A stretch of DNA of 64,000 bases from Gemmatimonas groenlandica (GCF_013004105.1 NZ_CP053085.1:4154001-4218000); one strand, 5' to 3'; positions 34,891 to 45,418 are shown, counted from the stretch's first letter. Notes: generated by a model not told the origin, from the sequence alone. Numbers and translations: made by a program.

Positions 34891-37625
34891 TGCACGACGA
34901 GGAGTCGAAGCGCCTCGCGGCCGCGCGCGATGGCACGCGCCCGTGGAAGCGCTGGGGCCCGTATCTCAGCGAACGGCAATGGGGCACGGTGCGCGAAGAC
35001 GTCAGCCCGGGCGGCGACGCGTGGAATCACTTCACGCACGATCAGTCGCGTTCGCGGGCGTATCGCTGGGGAGAGGACGGACTCGGCGGCATCAGCGACG
35101 ACAAGCAGCAGCTGTGTTTCGCGCTGGCGCTCTGGAATGGCGCCGATCCCATTCTCAAGGAGCGCGCCTTCGGGCTGGACAACAGCGAAGGCAATCACGG
35201 CGAGGATGTGAAGGAGTACTACTTCTACCTCGATTCCACGCCGACGCACTCGTACATGAAGTATCTGTACAAGTATCCGCAGGCGGCGTACCCGTATCTC
35301 GATCTCATCGCCACCAATGCGCGGCGCAACCGACAGGAGCCGGAGTATGAATTGCTGGACACCGGTGTTTTCGATGCACAGCGCTACTTCGATGTATTTG
35401 TGGAGTACGCCAAGGGTGATGCCGACGATATCCTGATCGCGATCACGGCCTGTAATCGAGGACCCGACGCGGCACGCTTACGGCTCTTGCCTACGCTCTG
35501 GTTCCGCAATACGTGGGCGGGCAACCCCAGCGCACCGAAACCGCTGATGCACGCGATGCCGGCGACGGCCTCCCACGGTGGCGCGACCGTACAGGCGACA
35601 CATCCGGGCTTCGCCGCGCGCGCCATGCCCGAAGCGTATTACCTGTACTGCGACGCCGACGTGCCGTTGCTGTTCACCGAGAACGAGACCAATACGGCCC
35701 GACTGTCCGGTGTGCCGAACGCGAGCGCGTGGGTGAAAGACGGTATCAACGACTACGTCGTGCTCGGCAACCGGGATGCCGTGAATCCGGCGCAGCGCGG
35801 CACGAAAATGTGCGCGCTCTACGAGCTCGACCTCGCAGCCGGCACCCAGACCACGGTGCGATTGCGCCTCACGGCGCAGGCACCGCAGGAATCGCACGCA
35901 CCATTCGCCGATTTCGACGCGGTGTTCTCGGCGCGCATGCGCGAAGCGGACACGTTCTACAACGCGATCACGCCGATCGGCGTGCGTATGGACGTTGAGC
36001 GTAGCCACGTGATGCGACAGGCCTTGGCGGGTATGCTGTGGTCGAAGCAGTACTACCACTGCGACTTGGAACATCATCGCGTCGGCCATCACGCGAAGAA
36101 GAACGGCGCGTGGTCGCACATGTACTGCGACGACATCATCTCGATGCCGGACAAGTGGGAGTATCCGTGGTACGCTGCCTGGGATCTGGCCTTTCATGCC
36201 ATCCCGCTGGCGATCGTCGACATGGATTTCGCGAAGGAACAGCTCGATCTGCTGCTGCGCAACGACTATCTGCATCCGAACGGCCAGCTGCCGGCGTGCG
36301 AGTGGAACTTCAGCGACGTGAATCCGCCGGTGCACGCGTGGGCCACCATGCAGCTGTATCTGCTGGAAAAGGAACGCCGTGCTGGCCAGGGCGATCTGGA
36401 GTTCCTGAAGCAGTCGTTCGAGAAGCTGCTGGTGAACTTTACGTGGTGGATCAATCGGAAGGACCGCGCCGGCGCGAACATCTTCGAGGGCGGATTTCTC
36501 GGCCTCGACAACATCGGAGTGTTCGACCGCTCGTCGCCGCTGCCCACCGGCGGGTACATCGACCAGGCCGACGGCACGGCGTGGATGGTGTTCTTCAGTC
36601 AGCAGATGCTCCGCATCGCCGTGGAGTTGGCGCTACACGAACCGCGGTATCAGGACTTCGTGGAGAAGTTCTATCAGCACACGCTGCGCATCGCCGGCGC
36701 GATGGATCGCGTGGGCGAGCATCAGGACGAAATGTGGGACGAGGACGACGGCTTCTTCTACGACGTGCTGCGCTTGCCGAACGGATCGGCCATGCGCCTG
36801 AAGGTGCGCTCCATCGTGGGGCTGCTGCCGCTGGCGGCGGTGGCGGTGTTCGAGGCGGATCTCTTCGAACGGCTGCCCCGTTTCCGCGAGCAGAGTGCAG
36901 AGTTCGCGCGGCGTCACCCGCGGCTGATTGCGAATCTGCATCTGCCTGACCGGCCCGGGGTGGCCGATCGACGGATGCTGTCGATCGTCGACGAAACGAA
37001 ACTGCGCCGCATTCTGTCGCGCATGCTCGACGAGAACGAGTTCTTCTCGCCGCACGGCATCCGGGCCCTGTCGCGCTACCACCACGAGCATCCGTACACG
37101 TTCGCGCACGACGGCAAGGAGCATCGAGTCGCCTACGTACCGGGTGACTCCGACAGCGGCATGTTCGGCGGCAACTCCAATTGGCGCGGGCCGGTGTGGA
37201 TGCCGATCAATTACCTGCTGTACGGCGCGTTGCTGCGGCTCTACGCGTACTACGGTGACGACTTCACGGTGGAGTGCCCCACCGGATCAGGCCCTCAGAT
37301 GACGCTGCTCGAGGTCGCGATGGAACTGGGTGATCGCCTGTGCAGCATCTTCCAGCCCGACGCGGCAGGCACTCGCCCTGTCAATGGCGCCGAGGCGGTG
37401 TTTCGCGACGACCCGTATTGGCGCGACCTCGTACAATTCTCCGAGTACTTCCACGGCGACACGGGCGCCGGCGTGGGAGCGAGCCACCAGACCGGATGGA
37501 CCGGCTGCATCGCGCAAATCATTCAGACCAATGGCATGCTCGCGAAGGAGCTGTTGCATACGTCGGGGGGCATGACGGCCGCCATCCGCATTCTGCAGAC
37601 GAGCGCCCGCATGCCCCAGCCCTAG
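34887..37625 (+). CDS. GH63-like (MGH1-type) glycoside hydrolase
   Basis: 912 residues from ATG at 34887. It is an (alpha/alpha)6-barrel glucosidase related to family GH63 and bacterial YgjK-type enzymes. GDAWNHFTHDQSRSRAYRWG and CFALALWNGADPILKERAFG form the N-terminal beta-sandwich part. WSHMYCDDIISMPDKWEYPW followed by YAAWDLAFHAIPL is the barrel core with acidic residues (DKWEYPWYAAWD), and WEDDDGFF-like DEMWDEDDGFFYDVLRLPNG comes later. GMFGGNSNWRGPVWMPINYL contains the second acidic/aromatic active-site loop. It should cleave alpha-glucosides, with no signal peptide visible, so a cytoplasmic enzyme. Couples to the thioesterase by ATGA overlap. Confidence 0.88.
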   Translation: MMHDEESKRLAAARDGTRPWKRWGPYLSERQWGTVREDVSPGGDAWNHFTHDQSRSRAYRWGEDGLGGISDDKQQLCFALALWNGADPILKERAFGLDNSEGNHGEDVKEYYFYLDSTPTHSYMKYLYKYPQAAYPYLDLIATNARRNRQEPEYELLDTGVFDAQRYFDVFVEYAKGDADDILIAITACNRGPDAARLRLLPTLWFRNTWAGNPSAPKPLMHAMPATASHGGATVQATHPGFAARAMPEAYYLYCDADVPLLFTENETNTARLSGVPNASAWVKDGINDYVVLGNRDAVNPAQRGTKMCALYELDLAAGTQTTVRLRLTAQAPQESHAPFADFDAVFSARMREADTFYNAITPIGVRMDVERSHVMRQALAGMLWSKQYYHCDLEHHRVGHHAKKNGAWSHMYCDDIISMPDKWEYPWYAAWDLAFHAIPLAIVDMDFAKEQLDLLLRNDYLHPNGQLPACEWNFSDVNPPVHAWATMQLYLLEKERRAGQGDLEFLKQSFEKLLVNFTWWINRKDRAGANIFEGGFLGLDNIGVFDRSSPLPTGGYIDQADGTAWMVFFSQQMLRIAVELALHEPRYQDFVEKFYQHTLRIAGAMDRVGEHQDEMWDEDDGFFYDVLRLPNGSAMRLKVRSIVGLLPLAAVAVFEADLFERLPRFREQSAEFARRHPRLIANLHLPDRPGVADRRMLSIVDETKLRRILSRMLDENEFFSPHGIRALSRYHHEHPYTFAHDGKEHRVAYVPGDSDSGMFGGNSNWRGPVWMPINYLLYGALLRLYAYYGDDFTVECPTGSGPQMTLLEVAMELGDRLCSIFQPDAAGTRPVNGAEAVFRDDPYWRDLVQFSEYFHGDTGAGVGASHQTGWTGCIAQIIQTNGMLAKELLHTSGGMTAAIRILQTSARMPQP

Positions 37626-37636
37626 GGGTACCGTCG

Positions 37637-38509
37637 TTACGGGCGCTTCGCGATCGGCCGTCCGGTGCGGATGATGGCCGTGGCCTGGTCGGCCGTGCCG
37701 GACAGGAGCAGCCCGCGGTAGCCATTCTCGATCCGGTCTTTGTTCGTGCCAGCCGTGGCCGTCATCATGCTCGGCATTCCCGCCTTCGCTCCCAGGTCAC
37801 GCGTACGCTGGCATGCCGCCTCGGCGCCCGGCGCGTCACCGCCCATATCGCGGGTGAGACTGCCGATGCCGCACGACAGCAAGCTGTAGCCCTTCACGGC
37901 CGCGATGTCGGCGACCTCGGCGATGGCGCCTTTGTCTTCCACCATCAGCATCGCGATCACGGTGCCCTTCGGATTGGCAGGTGACCAGACGTTGGCGCCG
38001 GCCTCGGTGAAGAACGCTGCCGCGGTGCGTGCCTCAGCCGTGCTGCGCACATGCGGAATGACCACGCCGTCGGCGCCGAGACTGAGCACTTCCTTCACGC
38101 GGGCGCGCGTGACGTCGACGCCGGCGTCTTCAATGGTCGGAATACGCACGAGCAAGGTGGGACGCGTGGCTACGTTGCTCAGCTTGATGCCACTCGCCAT
38201 CGCCCGTACGGCATTCGCGTCGTACGCCCCCTCGAGATTGAGGAAGAGGTAGTCGAGGAGCGGATTCTCGGCGAGCGCCTTGGCACCGGCTTCGGTATAC
38301 AGCGGCGGGAGACGTGTAGCGCCGGTCGCTGGTGGCGCCGGTGGCCGCTCACTGGGAACGAACATGCCGAACGCGGCTGCGCCGGACCTCCACAAAGGCA
38401 GTGCTGCGCCCGCCGACGCGGATGAGGGCGAGGCCTTCGATGCGCTCGCGCAGCCGCCGAGGATTGTGGCCGCGAATGGTAGTGCAACGAGCCAGCCCGT
38501 ACGACGCAT
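37637..38509 (-). CDS. exported HpcH/HpaI-type aldolase-like lipoprotein
   Basis: 290 residues. The N-terminal leader ends in ATILGGCAS, a lipobox with Cys20. The following domain has the HpcH/HpaI aldolase TIM-barrel pattern: YLFLNLEGAYDANAVRAMAS, TLLVRIPTIEDAGVDVTRAR, VKEVLSLGADGVVIPHVRST and VEDKGAIAEVADIAAVKGYS. Aldolases of this family normally sit in the cytoplasm and cleave 4-hydroxy-2-oxo acids with a divalent metal. Here it is a secreted, membrane-anchored version, which is unusual. The Arg of the catalytic region (RIPTIED) is present. It converges with the GH63 gene (11 bases). Confidence 0.8.
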   Translation of the reverse strand: MRRTGWLVALPFAATILGGCASASKASPSSASAGAALPLWRSGAAAFGMFVPSERPPAPPATGATRLPPLYTEAGAKALAENPLLDYLFLNLEGAYDANAVRAMASGIKLSNVATRPTLLVRIPTIEDAGVDVTRARVKEVLSLGADGVVIPHVRSTAEARTAAAFFTEAGANVWSPANPKGTVIAMLMVEDKGAIAEVADIAAVKGYSLLSCGIGSLTRDMGGDAPGAEAACQRTRDLGAKAGMPSMMTATAGTNKDRIENGYRGLLLSGTADQATAIIRTGRPIAKRP

Positions 38510-38622
38510 GTGCCGTTCTCCTGAGTGTGAGCGCCGATGGTGCGGCGCGAAAGCCGTGCGAAGCAGATATCATATCGCGCGGACGGTGGACGCGCTCGCC
38601 GTCGAGCCACAGTTTCTCTCCC

Positions 38623-39111
38623 ATGGCACACGATCCTCTTCGACATCTCACGTCACTTCGCGCGCACGGTGAGTGGGCGGATACCAAACTCGTTGTCGCT
38701 GTGCAGCAGGTGGCCGGCGACGCGACGGCGGTGCTGCGTGAACTCGCCCATGTGCGCGGAGCGCAGGAAGTCTGGCTCTCGCGCATCGAGGGGCGAGCGG
38801 CGACGATACCGGTGTGGCCCGCGTATTCGGCGGTGGAGCTCGAGCGTGTGGGTGCGGTGATCGACGAGCGCATGCGCCACCTGTTCGACACGCTCACGCC
38901 CGACGCGTTGGCGCGGGAGATTGCGTACAACAACCTGCAGGGGCTGCCATTCCGCACCGAGCTTGGCGAAATCCTGCTGCACCTGCTCATGCACGGGCAG
39001 TATCATCGCGGCAAAGCGAATGTGGCGTTGCGCGACGTTGGAGCGAGCGCGGTCGGAGTGGACTACATCGCGTGGCATCGCGAGTTCGGATCGTCCTCGC
39101 CTGCGCTGTAG
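38623..39111 (+). CDS. DinB-family protein
   Basis: 162 residues from ATG at 38623. SLRAHGEWADTKLVVAVQQV is the first helix and AVLRELAHVRGAQEVWLSRI carries the conserved His. EILLHLLMHGQYHRGKANVA provides the HxxxHR-type pair that completes the metal site. These features define a DinB four-helix protein, likely metal-dependent. The last 60 bases of the gene are followed by a strong intrinsic terminator. Diverges from the lipoprotein with a 113-base gap. Substrate unknown. Confidence 0.85.
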   Translation: MAHDPLRHLTSLRAHGEWADTKLVVAVQQVAGDATAVLRELAHVRGAQEVWLSRIEGRAATIPVWPAYSAVELERVGAVIDERMRHLFDTLTPDALAREIAYNNLQGLPFRTELGEILLHLLMHGQYHRGKANVALRDVGASAVGVDYIAWHREFGSSSPAL

Positions 39112-39124
39112 CGATCCGCATGCA

Positions 39125-39155
39125 AAACGCGCCGGGCATGACGCCCGGCGCGTTT
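39125..39155 (+). terminator. intrinsic terminator after the DinB gene
   Basis: A perfect 13-base-pair stem (39125-39137 with 39143-39155) encloses a 5-base loop and is GC-rich. It lies 14 bases after the DinB stop. The stem ends in TTT but the following U-run is short (TTTCC). The remaining 340 bases up to the RluA-like gene contain no gene; I see only a 6-base hairpin near 39269-39287 in them. Confidence 0.7.
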
Positions 39156-39498
39156 CCGTGTCGTCCACGGAGGTTCGTAACGACCTGTGGTCGTGATGGC
39201 ACCTGCAGCCATCTGATTCCGTGTCGGCACCCGATTGACCGCGTATTATGATCCGGCCAACGGTCCGTCCCACTCTGAGGTGGGATACATGCAGCGGGTC
39301 GATGCACGCGGTGCCTTCTCGCTTCGCCTCTTACACCTCGAGGAATCGGGATCGATCCCCGACCCGCCGAACCATCGTGGAGGCATCGCCCTCACTCTGC
39401 GAGAGTACAGTGCAACCCTTTTGCGCGGCGCACTATCGGGCAAAGCCTTACACCCGTGTTGTGTGGGACTTGGTTCGCGATTCCGTTATCCTGCAGTC
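39156..39498 (+). other. gene-free leader upstream of the RluA-like gene
   Basis: About 340 bases without a supported gene. The frame of the pseudouridine synthase is open upstream to 39235, but the encoded sequence has no homology to the family and atypical composition, so it is treated as untranslated. A small hairpin lies near 39269-39287. No other feature recognised. Confidence 0.4.
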
Positions 39499-40848
39499 GT
39501 GATCCGGTTCACCTCGCCACCCGACGTCAGCGATCTTCCCGCGCGATTCCCGAGTCCCTTCGACCGGGCGGCGGTCCATCCGCTCGCACGCCGCGCGGCA
39601 ACGGAGACCATGGACCTGCTCCAGTTGCCCGCAATGGCCCCTTGGCGGCTCGATCAGCCCGGCAACGGCAAAATGTTCGGGGTCCTGGTGGTCGCGGCTC
39701 CTGATGGCACGGTGGGCTATTTGCGCGGCTTCTCCGGTATGGTCGCCGGCACGTGGACTATCGACGGGTGGGCTCCGCCGGCGTACGATGTCGCCGCGCG
39801 TGATGCGGTCTGGATTCCCGGCGAGGCCGAACTGTACGACCTCGGTGCCGACGACGACGCACGCACCGCGCGCTCACGCGAACTGCTACCGGCCATTCAG
39901 AAGACGTACCGCTTCACGAATGCCTTGGGAGAGGTGCGTGCGCTGCGCGATCTGTTCGCGCCCAAGGAGCCACCGGGAGGGGCGGGGGATTGTGCGGCAC
40001 CCAAGCTGCTGGCTCATGCCTATGCGCAGGGACTACGGCCGCTCGCGCTGGCCGAGTTCTGGTGGGGCGCACCGCCGCGCACCGGCGATCGTCGCGGCGG
40101 CTCGTTTTATCCGGCGTGTCAGGGGAAGTGTCCGCCGATCCTCGCGCATATGCTGCGCGGCCTGCCGGCCGATCCGCCGCCGCTGTTCGGTGCCGCCGCC
40201 ATCGCCGAGAGCGAGCCCGCCGTGGTGTACGAGGACGAGCATCTCGTGATCGTGAACAAGCCGTGCGGACTGCTGTCGGTGCCGGGACGCAGCGGATTGC
40301 TGCGGGACTCGGTGTCCACGCGACTGCGCGCGCGCTATCCCGATGCCACGGGACAGTTGGTGGTGCATCGACTCGATCTCGATACGTCGGGTCTCCTGCT
40401 GGCTGCCAAGGACACCACCACCTTCTCGGCGTTGCAGCGACTGTTCTCGCTGCGCGAGATCGCGAAACGGTATGTCGCATGGCTCGACGGCCATGTGCAG
40501 GACGACGAGGGCGTGATCGATTTCCCGATGCGCATGGATGTCGACGACCGTCCGCGACAAATCCACGACCCAGTGCATGGCAAAGCGGCCGTGACCACGT
40601 GGCAGGTGCTTGCCCGCGCCGACGGGCGAACCAAGGTGGCGTTCACGCCGCACACCGGTCGAACGCATCAACTGCGCGTGCATGCGTCGAATCCGATCGG
40701 GCTCGACGCGCCGATCGTCGGGGATCGTCTCTACGGACGCGCGGCGCCGGAGTATGGCGAGCGGCTCATGTTGCACGCCGAATCACTCGCCTTCACCCAT
40801 CCGGTATCGGGTGTTGAACTCCGTGTGACAAGCCCGGTACCGTTCTGA
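39499..40848 (+). CDS. RluA-family RNA pseudouridine synthase with N-terminal accessory domain
   Basis: 449 residues from GTG at 39499. Residues 1-220 form a family-specific N-terminal domain (VIRFTSPPDVSDLPARFPSP, GNGKMFGVLVVAAPDGTVGY) found in the larger RluA-like proteins. The catalytic domain is normal. HLVIVNKPCGLLSVPGRSGL is the entry segment, and GQLVVHRLDLDTSGLLLAAK contains the conserved catalytic Asp in HRLDLDTSG. Later KRYVAWLDGHVQDDEGVIDF, TPHTGRTHQLRVHASNPIGL and PIVGDRLYGR complete the fold. It isomerises uridine to pseudouridine in rRNA or tRNA. The extra N-terminal half probably selects the RNA target. Confidence 0.9.
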   Translation: MIRFTSPPDVSDLPARFPSPFDRAAVHPLARRAATETMDLLQLPAMAPWRLDQPGNGKMFGVLVVAAPDGTVGYLRGFSGMVAGTWTIDGWAPPAYDVAARDAVWIPGEAELYDLGADDDARTARSRELLPAIQKTYRFTNALGEVRALRDLFAPKEPPGGAGDCAAPKLLAHAYAQGLRPLALAEFWWGAPPRTGDRRGGSFYPACQGKCPPILAHMLRGLPADPPPLFGAAAIAESEPAVVYEDEHLVIVNKPCGLLSVPGRSGLLRDSVSTRLRARYPDATGQLVVHRLDLDTSGLLLAAKDTTTFSALQRLFSLREIAKRYVAWLDGHVQDDEGVIDFPMRMDVDDRPRQIHDPVHGKAAVTTWQVLARADGRTKVAFTPHTGRTHQLRVHASNPIGLDAPIVGDRLYGRAAPEYGERLMLHAESLAFTHPVSGVELRVTSPVPF

Positions 40849-40932
40849 TCGGCACTGAGATATTGCCCGACGTTTCGACAAGACGTAAAATCTCCCGAAG
40901 TCGCATCTCACCACTAAGGGAGTATGTATCGC

Positions 40933-41883
40933 ATGAGTGACAAGAAGATCATCGCGGTGTTCGGCGCCACCGGCGCGCAGGGCGGCGGACTCGCCCGCGC
41001 GATTGCCGCCGACGCGAGCGGCGAGTTCGTGGCCCGCGCCATCACGCGCAATCCACATTCGGACAAGGCCAGGGCGCTCGCCGCCGAAGGCATCGAAGTC
41101 GTGGCTGGCGACATCGACGACGCGTCGACGCTTGGCGCCGCGCTCGCGGGCGCGTACGGCGCGTTTTGCGTCACGAACTTCTGGGAGCACTTCTCCGCCG
41201 AGCGCGAAGGCGTGCAGGCCACGAACATGGCGCGCGCTACCAAAGCCGCCGGGGTGCAGCATGTGATCTGGTCGACGCTCGAAGACACGCGCAAGTGGAT
41301 CCCGCTGGACGACACGCGCATGCCGACGTTGCACGGCCACTTCAAGTGCCCGCACTTCGACTCGAAGGGCGCGGTCGATGCCGTGTTCGCGAGTGAAGGC
41401 GCGCCCACCACGTACATGATGGTCGCGTTTTACTGGGACAATCTCATCCACTTCGGCATGGGACCGCGCGCCAACGAAGCGGGCGAGCTGGTGATGGCGC
41501 TGCCGTTGGGCGGCGCGGAGCTGCCCGGCATCGGCGCCGAAGATATCGGTCGCTGCGCCTACGGCATCTTCAAGGAAGGACCAAGCACCATCGGTCAGCG
41601 CATCGGCATTGCCGGCGAGTCGTTGAGCGGCGAAGACATGGCGGCAAAGCTCGGCAAGGCCATCGGTCGCCCGGTGCGCTTCTTCGACGTGCCGTTCGAC
41701 ACGTATCGCGGACTCGGTTTCCCGGGCGCTGAAGACCTCGGCAACATGTTCCAGTTCCAGCAGATTCTGGGCGAAGAGTTCCAGCGCTACCGCGACGCGG
41801 CGCGTTCGCGGCAGCTGTATGCCGGACTGCTCGATTTCGATGCGTGGCTGGTGAAGTACGCGGCGACCATTCCGATTGGTTGA
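40933..41883 (+). CDS. NmrA-like NAD(P)-binding protein
   Basis: 316 residues from ATG at 40933; AAGGGAG lies about 10 bases upstream, which fits this start better than ATG 40924. IIAVFGATGAQGGGLARAIA is the GxxGxxG motif of an NmrA/HSCARG-type atypical SDR. ARAITRNPHSDKARALAAEG gives the NADP-recognising RN-x-x-S/D segment. Later, YGAFCVTNFWEHFSAEREGV and the pair HVIWSTLEDTRKWIPLDD follow the human HSCARG pattern closely. Such proteins sense NADPH/NADP ratio or act as regulators rather than enzymes. Followed by a strong bidirectional terminator. Confidence 0.88.
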   Translation: MSDKKIIAVFGATGAQGGGLARAIAADASGEFVARAITRNPHSDKARALAAEGIEVVAGDIDDASTLGAALAGAYGAFCVTNFWEHFSAEREGVQATNMARATKAAGVQHVIWSTLEDTRKWIPLDDTRMPTLHGHFKCPHFDSKGAVDAVFASEGAPTTYMMVAFYWDNLIHFGMGPRANEAGELVMALPLGGAELPGIGAEDIGRCAYGIFKEGPSTIGQRIGIAGESLSGEDMAAKLGKAIGRPVRFFDVPFDTYRGLGFPGAEDLGNMFQFQQILGEEFQRYRDAARSRQLYAGLLDFDAWLVKYAATIPIG

Positions 41884-41910
41884 ACGGACACCGCTCAACC
41901 GACACCGCTG

Positions 41911-41953
41911 AACGAAAACCGGCGCTCGCATCGTGCGAGCGCCGGTTTTCGTT
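41911..41953. terminator. bidirectional intrinsic terminator
   Basis: A perfect 20-base-pair stem (41911-41930 with 41934-41953) around a 3-base loop, with A-rich left and T-rich right flanks (AACGAAAA and TTTTCGTT). It sits between the convergent NmrA-like and kinase-like genes (28 bases and 2 bases from their stops) and can terminate both transcripts. Confidence 0.9.
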
Positions 41954-41954
41954 T

Positions 41955-42941
41955 CTACTTGATCCAGCCGAGCGCGCGCATGCGGCTCTGCAGTCCATTG
42001 GGCGCCTTTGCACGCCCGGCTGACACGTTCACGCGCAACTTGCTCAGCATTTTGATTTCGTCACGGCCCTTCTTCATGCCCTTCTCGACGAGGTCGAAGT
42101 GCTTACCGCGCGCCTGCCACGTCTTGGCGGCCTTGGCATCGAACTTCGCCTTGGTGATCACTTCGTTCATGCACGCGCGTAGGCACCGTTTGCCCAGATC
42201 GCGCATGCGTCGATCGCTGAGCAGAATGAGCCCGGGCCACTGCTTCGATTCTTCGGAGAAGGTGCCGGCACGATTCTGTGCCGCCGTGGTGCAGGTCAGA
42301 ATGTCCTGATCGAGTTTGGCCCATCCGGAGTTGGGATCCATCGGGTCGATTCCTACCACGCGCAGCGATTTGTCGGCCTTCTTCTGGAAGAACACGTTGC
42401 CATAGTTCTTGATCGGATCGTCGGCCGAGCTGTCATCCACTACGAAGCGGTCGGAGTTTCCAAGGAAGCAGTCCATCGCCAGGATCTTGCCGAAGGCAAC
42501 GAGATTTTCCTTGTCGTGCAGTGCCCACACCATCTTCAGCGCTTCGAACTCTTTGCCTTTGCCGATCAGATCGTCGAGGTTGGACAATCCCGGCACCGCT
42601 TCCATGAGCAACCACGACGTCTGCGCGTTGTAGCGCGGGTCGAGCGCGATGTCCCAGTCGTACGACGGGTCGGAGAACATCGACTTCAATTTGTCGAGGC
42701 GCTTGACCTCCATCTGGTCCATCACGCGCGTCTCGCCGGAACTGCCAAGCTTGGCCGACAGCTTGAAGCCGAAGTCCATCTTCTTCCGCTCTTCCTGCCG
42801 ATCGGTAATCGTGAAGTTCTGCGACTCGGCTTTGATCACCACCTGCGTGTCATCACTGAGCGTCAGTAAGTACACCTTACCGGCTTTCAGGACCTTGCAC
42901 TCGGTCACTGCACTGGGATAGAAGTCGCGTGGGAGAGGCAT
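41955..42941 (-). CDS. actin-fragmin-kinase/PI3K-like protein
   Basis: 328 residues. It has the order of motifs of a protein-kinase-like fold: Lys37 in TQVVIKAES (ATP-anchoring), the hinge LLMEAVPGLSNLDDLIG, the catalytic segment MDCFLGNSDRFV with Asp164 and Asn162, NYGNVFFQK with Asn182, and VGIDPMDPNS with Asp199. This D-x-x-x-G-N-x-D-R ... G-N ... I-D order is that of actin-fragmin kinase and the HipA/PI3-kinase relatives rather than eukaryotic Ser/Thr kinases. Actin-fragmin kinase phosphorylates actin in Physarum; bacterial members are uncharacterised. Substrate unknown. No signal peptide or extra domain. Preceded (upstream) by the M28 peptidase gene on the same strand. Confidence 0.6.
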   Translation of the reverse strand: MPLPRDFYPSAVTECKVLKAGKVYLLTLSDDTQVVIKAESQNFTITDRQEERKKMDFGFKLSAKLGSSGETRVMDQMEVKRLDKLKSMFSDPSYDWDIALDPRYNAQTSWLLMEAVPGLSNLDDLIGKGKEFEALKMVWALHDKENLVAFGKILAMDCFLGNSDRFVVDDSSADDPIKNYGNVFFQKKADKSLRVVGIDPMDPNSGWAKLDQDILTCTTAAQNRAGTFSEESKQWPGLILLSDRRMRDLGKRCLRACMNEVITKAKFDAKAAKTWQARGKHFDLVEKGMKKGRDEIKMLSKLRVNVSAGRAKAPNGLQSRMRALGWIK

Positions 42942-43051
42942 AGACTACAACGCAGGGAAAAGAGTGACTGACGGATAGGAGAGAGATGGGTATCGCCCAA
43001 CTTACGACCGAATTCGGGCGTCGGCTATTCGGATGGATGGCGCTTCACGTT

Positions 43052-44437
<1,386 letters not shown>

Positions 44438-44540
44438 GTCCACGTTCGGGGGGGAGGGGGGGAATCCCTTCAATCTTGGGCCTGCGCCCCGTCCCGTCCA
44501 ATCCCCGTGGCATATTGAGCGAACCTCTCTCTCATCCAAC

Positions 44541-44987
44541 ATGCTGACTGATACGATCATCGCGAAGCGCACGAGTGGCCGTGTCACGTGTGCCCTGGTG
44601 CCGCAGCCCCAGTGGGCGAAATCACGGATCCTCGCCGATCAGGCCGTGGAGAGCCTCGGACTGCGCGCGCTCGGCGACGGCTGGCTCGAGGTGAGCGAGA
44701 GCGACGCACTGCGCATCGCCGCCGGCGTACTGGGGCGGGATCTCGCCACCAACGCGGTGATCGTTCCCGCAGCGGAAGCCGATGCGTTGGTGAGCGACTT
44801 GCTGGCGATGGTACCGGAGCCGTTCACCTGCTTCACGAACGGCGACTGGGCCGATGTGTTCGGCGAGGAGTCACAGCACACGAATGGCTTCAGCTTCGAT
44901 CCGCTTACGGAGTCGGCGCTCGATGCGGGCATCGTCTGCGTGGGCGACGGCGTGACGGCCGTGCTCTGGGTAGAGGACGAGGACTGA
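44541..44987 (+). CDS. hypothetical protein
   Basis: 148 residues from ATG at 44541. RTSGRVTCALVPQPQWAKSR, LGLRALGDGWLEVSESDALR, and FTCFTNGDWADVFGEESQHT are the readable segments. Acidic, with several Trp and Cys, and no signal peptide. No family recognised. It is followed two bases later by a second hypothetical gene, so the two are an operon pair. Codon use is in line with neighbours, and the spacing supports it as real. It diverges from the M28 peptidase gene. Confidence 0.6.
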   Translation: MLTDTIIAKRTSGRVTCALVPQPQWAKSRILADQAVESLGLRALGDGWLEVSESDALRIAAGVLGRDLATNAVIVPAAEADALVSDLLAMVPEPFTCFTNGDWADVFGEESQHTNGFSFDPLTESALDAGIVCVGDGVTAVLWVEDED

Positions 44988-44989
44988 CG

Positions 44990-45370
44990 ATGACCACACA
45001 TCGCGGCAACTGGGTGGAGCGGAACGATCCGATCGAACCCGAACTCGCTCGCGTACTCGCCCATCCGCTTGGGCTTCCGCACGACGACGCGCGACTTCTC
45101 GAGCACGCCCTCACCGTGCGCGGACTCGTGGAAGCAGGTGGTAATGAGGTGGATGTCACGAAGTACGCTCGCCGACTGTTCGAGTCGTTCGGACTGCCGA
45201 AACCCGATGCGGTGGTCGCCCGTCTCTTGGGTCTCGCGCTGTGGCACGTGACCAAGGCGGGGCTGGTGCGCAACAATGCCCAGCGTCGCGTGGAGGAACT
45301 CGTACGGCAGCTGCCCCCGGAGGCCCCGCTGTCGGAACGCCTCGCGGCGGCGATCGAGCGGGCGCCGTAA
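44990..45370 (+). CDS. hypothetical protein
   Basis: 126 residues from ATG at 44990. All-helical prediction, alternating acidic and basic segments (NWVERNDPIEPELARVLAHP, LARLLEHALTVRGLVEAGGN-like). No family recognised. The spacing of two bases to the previous gene argues for joint transcription. Followed by a palindromic repeat in the next intergenic region. Confidence 0.55.
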   Translation: MTTHRGNWVERNDPIEPELARVLAHPLGLPHDDARLLEHALTVRGLVEAGGNEVDVTKYARRLFESFGLPKPDAVVARLLGLALWHVTKAGLVRNNAQRRVEELVRQLPPEAPLSERLAAAIERAP

Positions 45371-45418
45371 CCTAGATGGTGGCTCGACGGACAGCGTCGT
45401 GCCGGGCTTGGATCGCTG

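Noticed and set aside
39235-39498. N-terminal extension of the RluA-like protein
   Set aside because: Frame is open but the sequence shows no similarity to the family and the first domain starts at the GTG at 39499.
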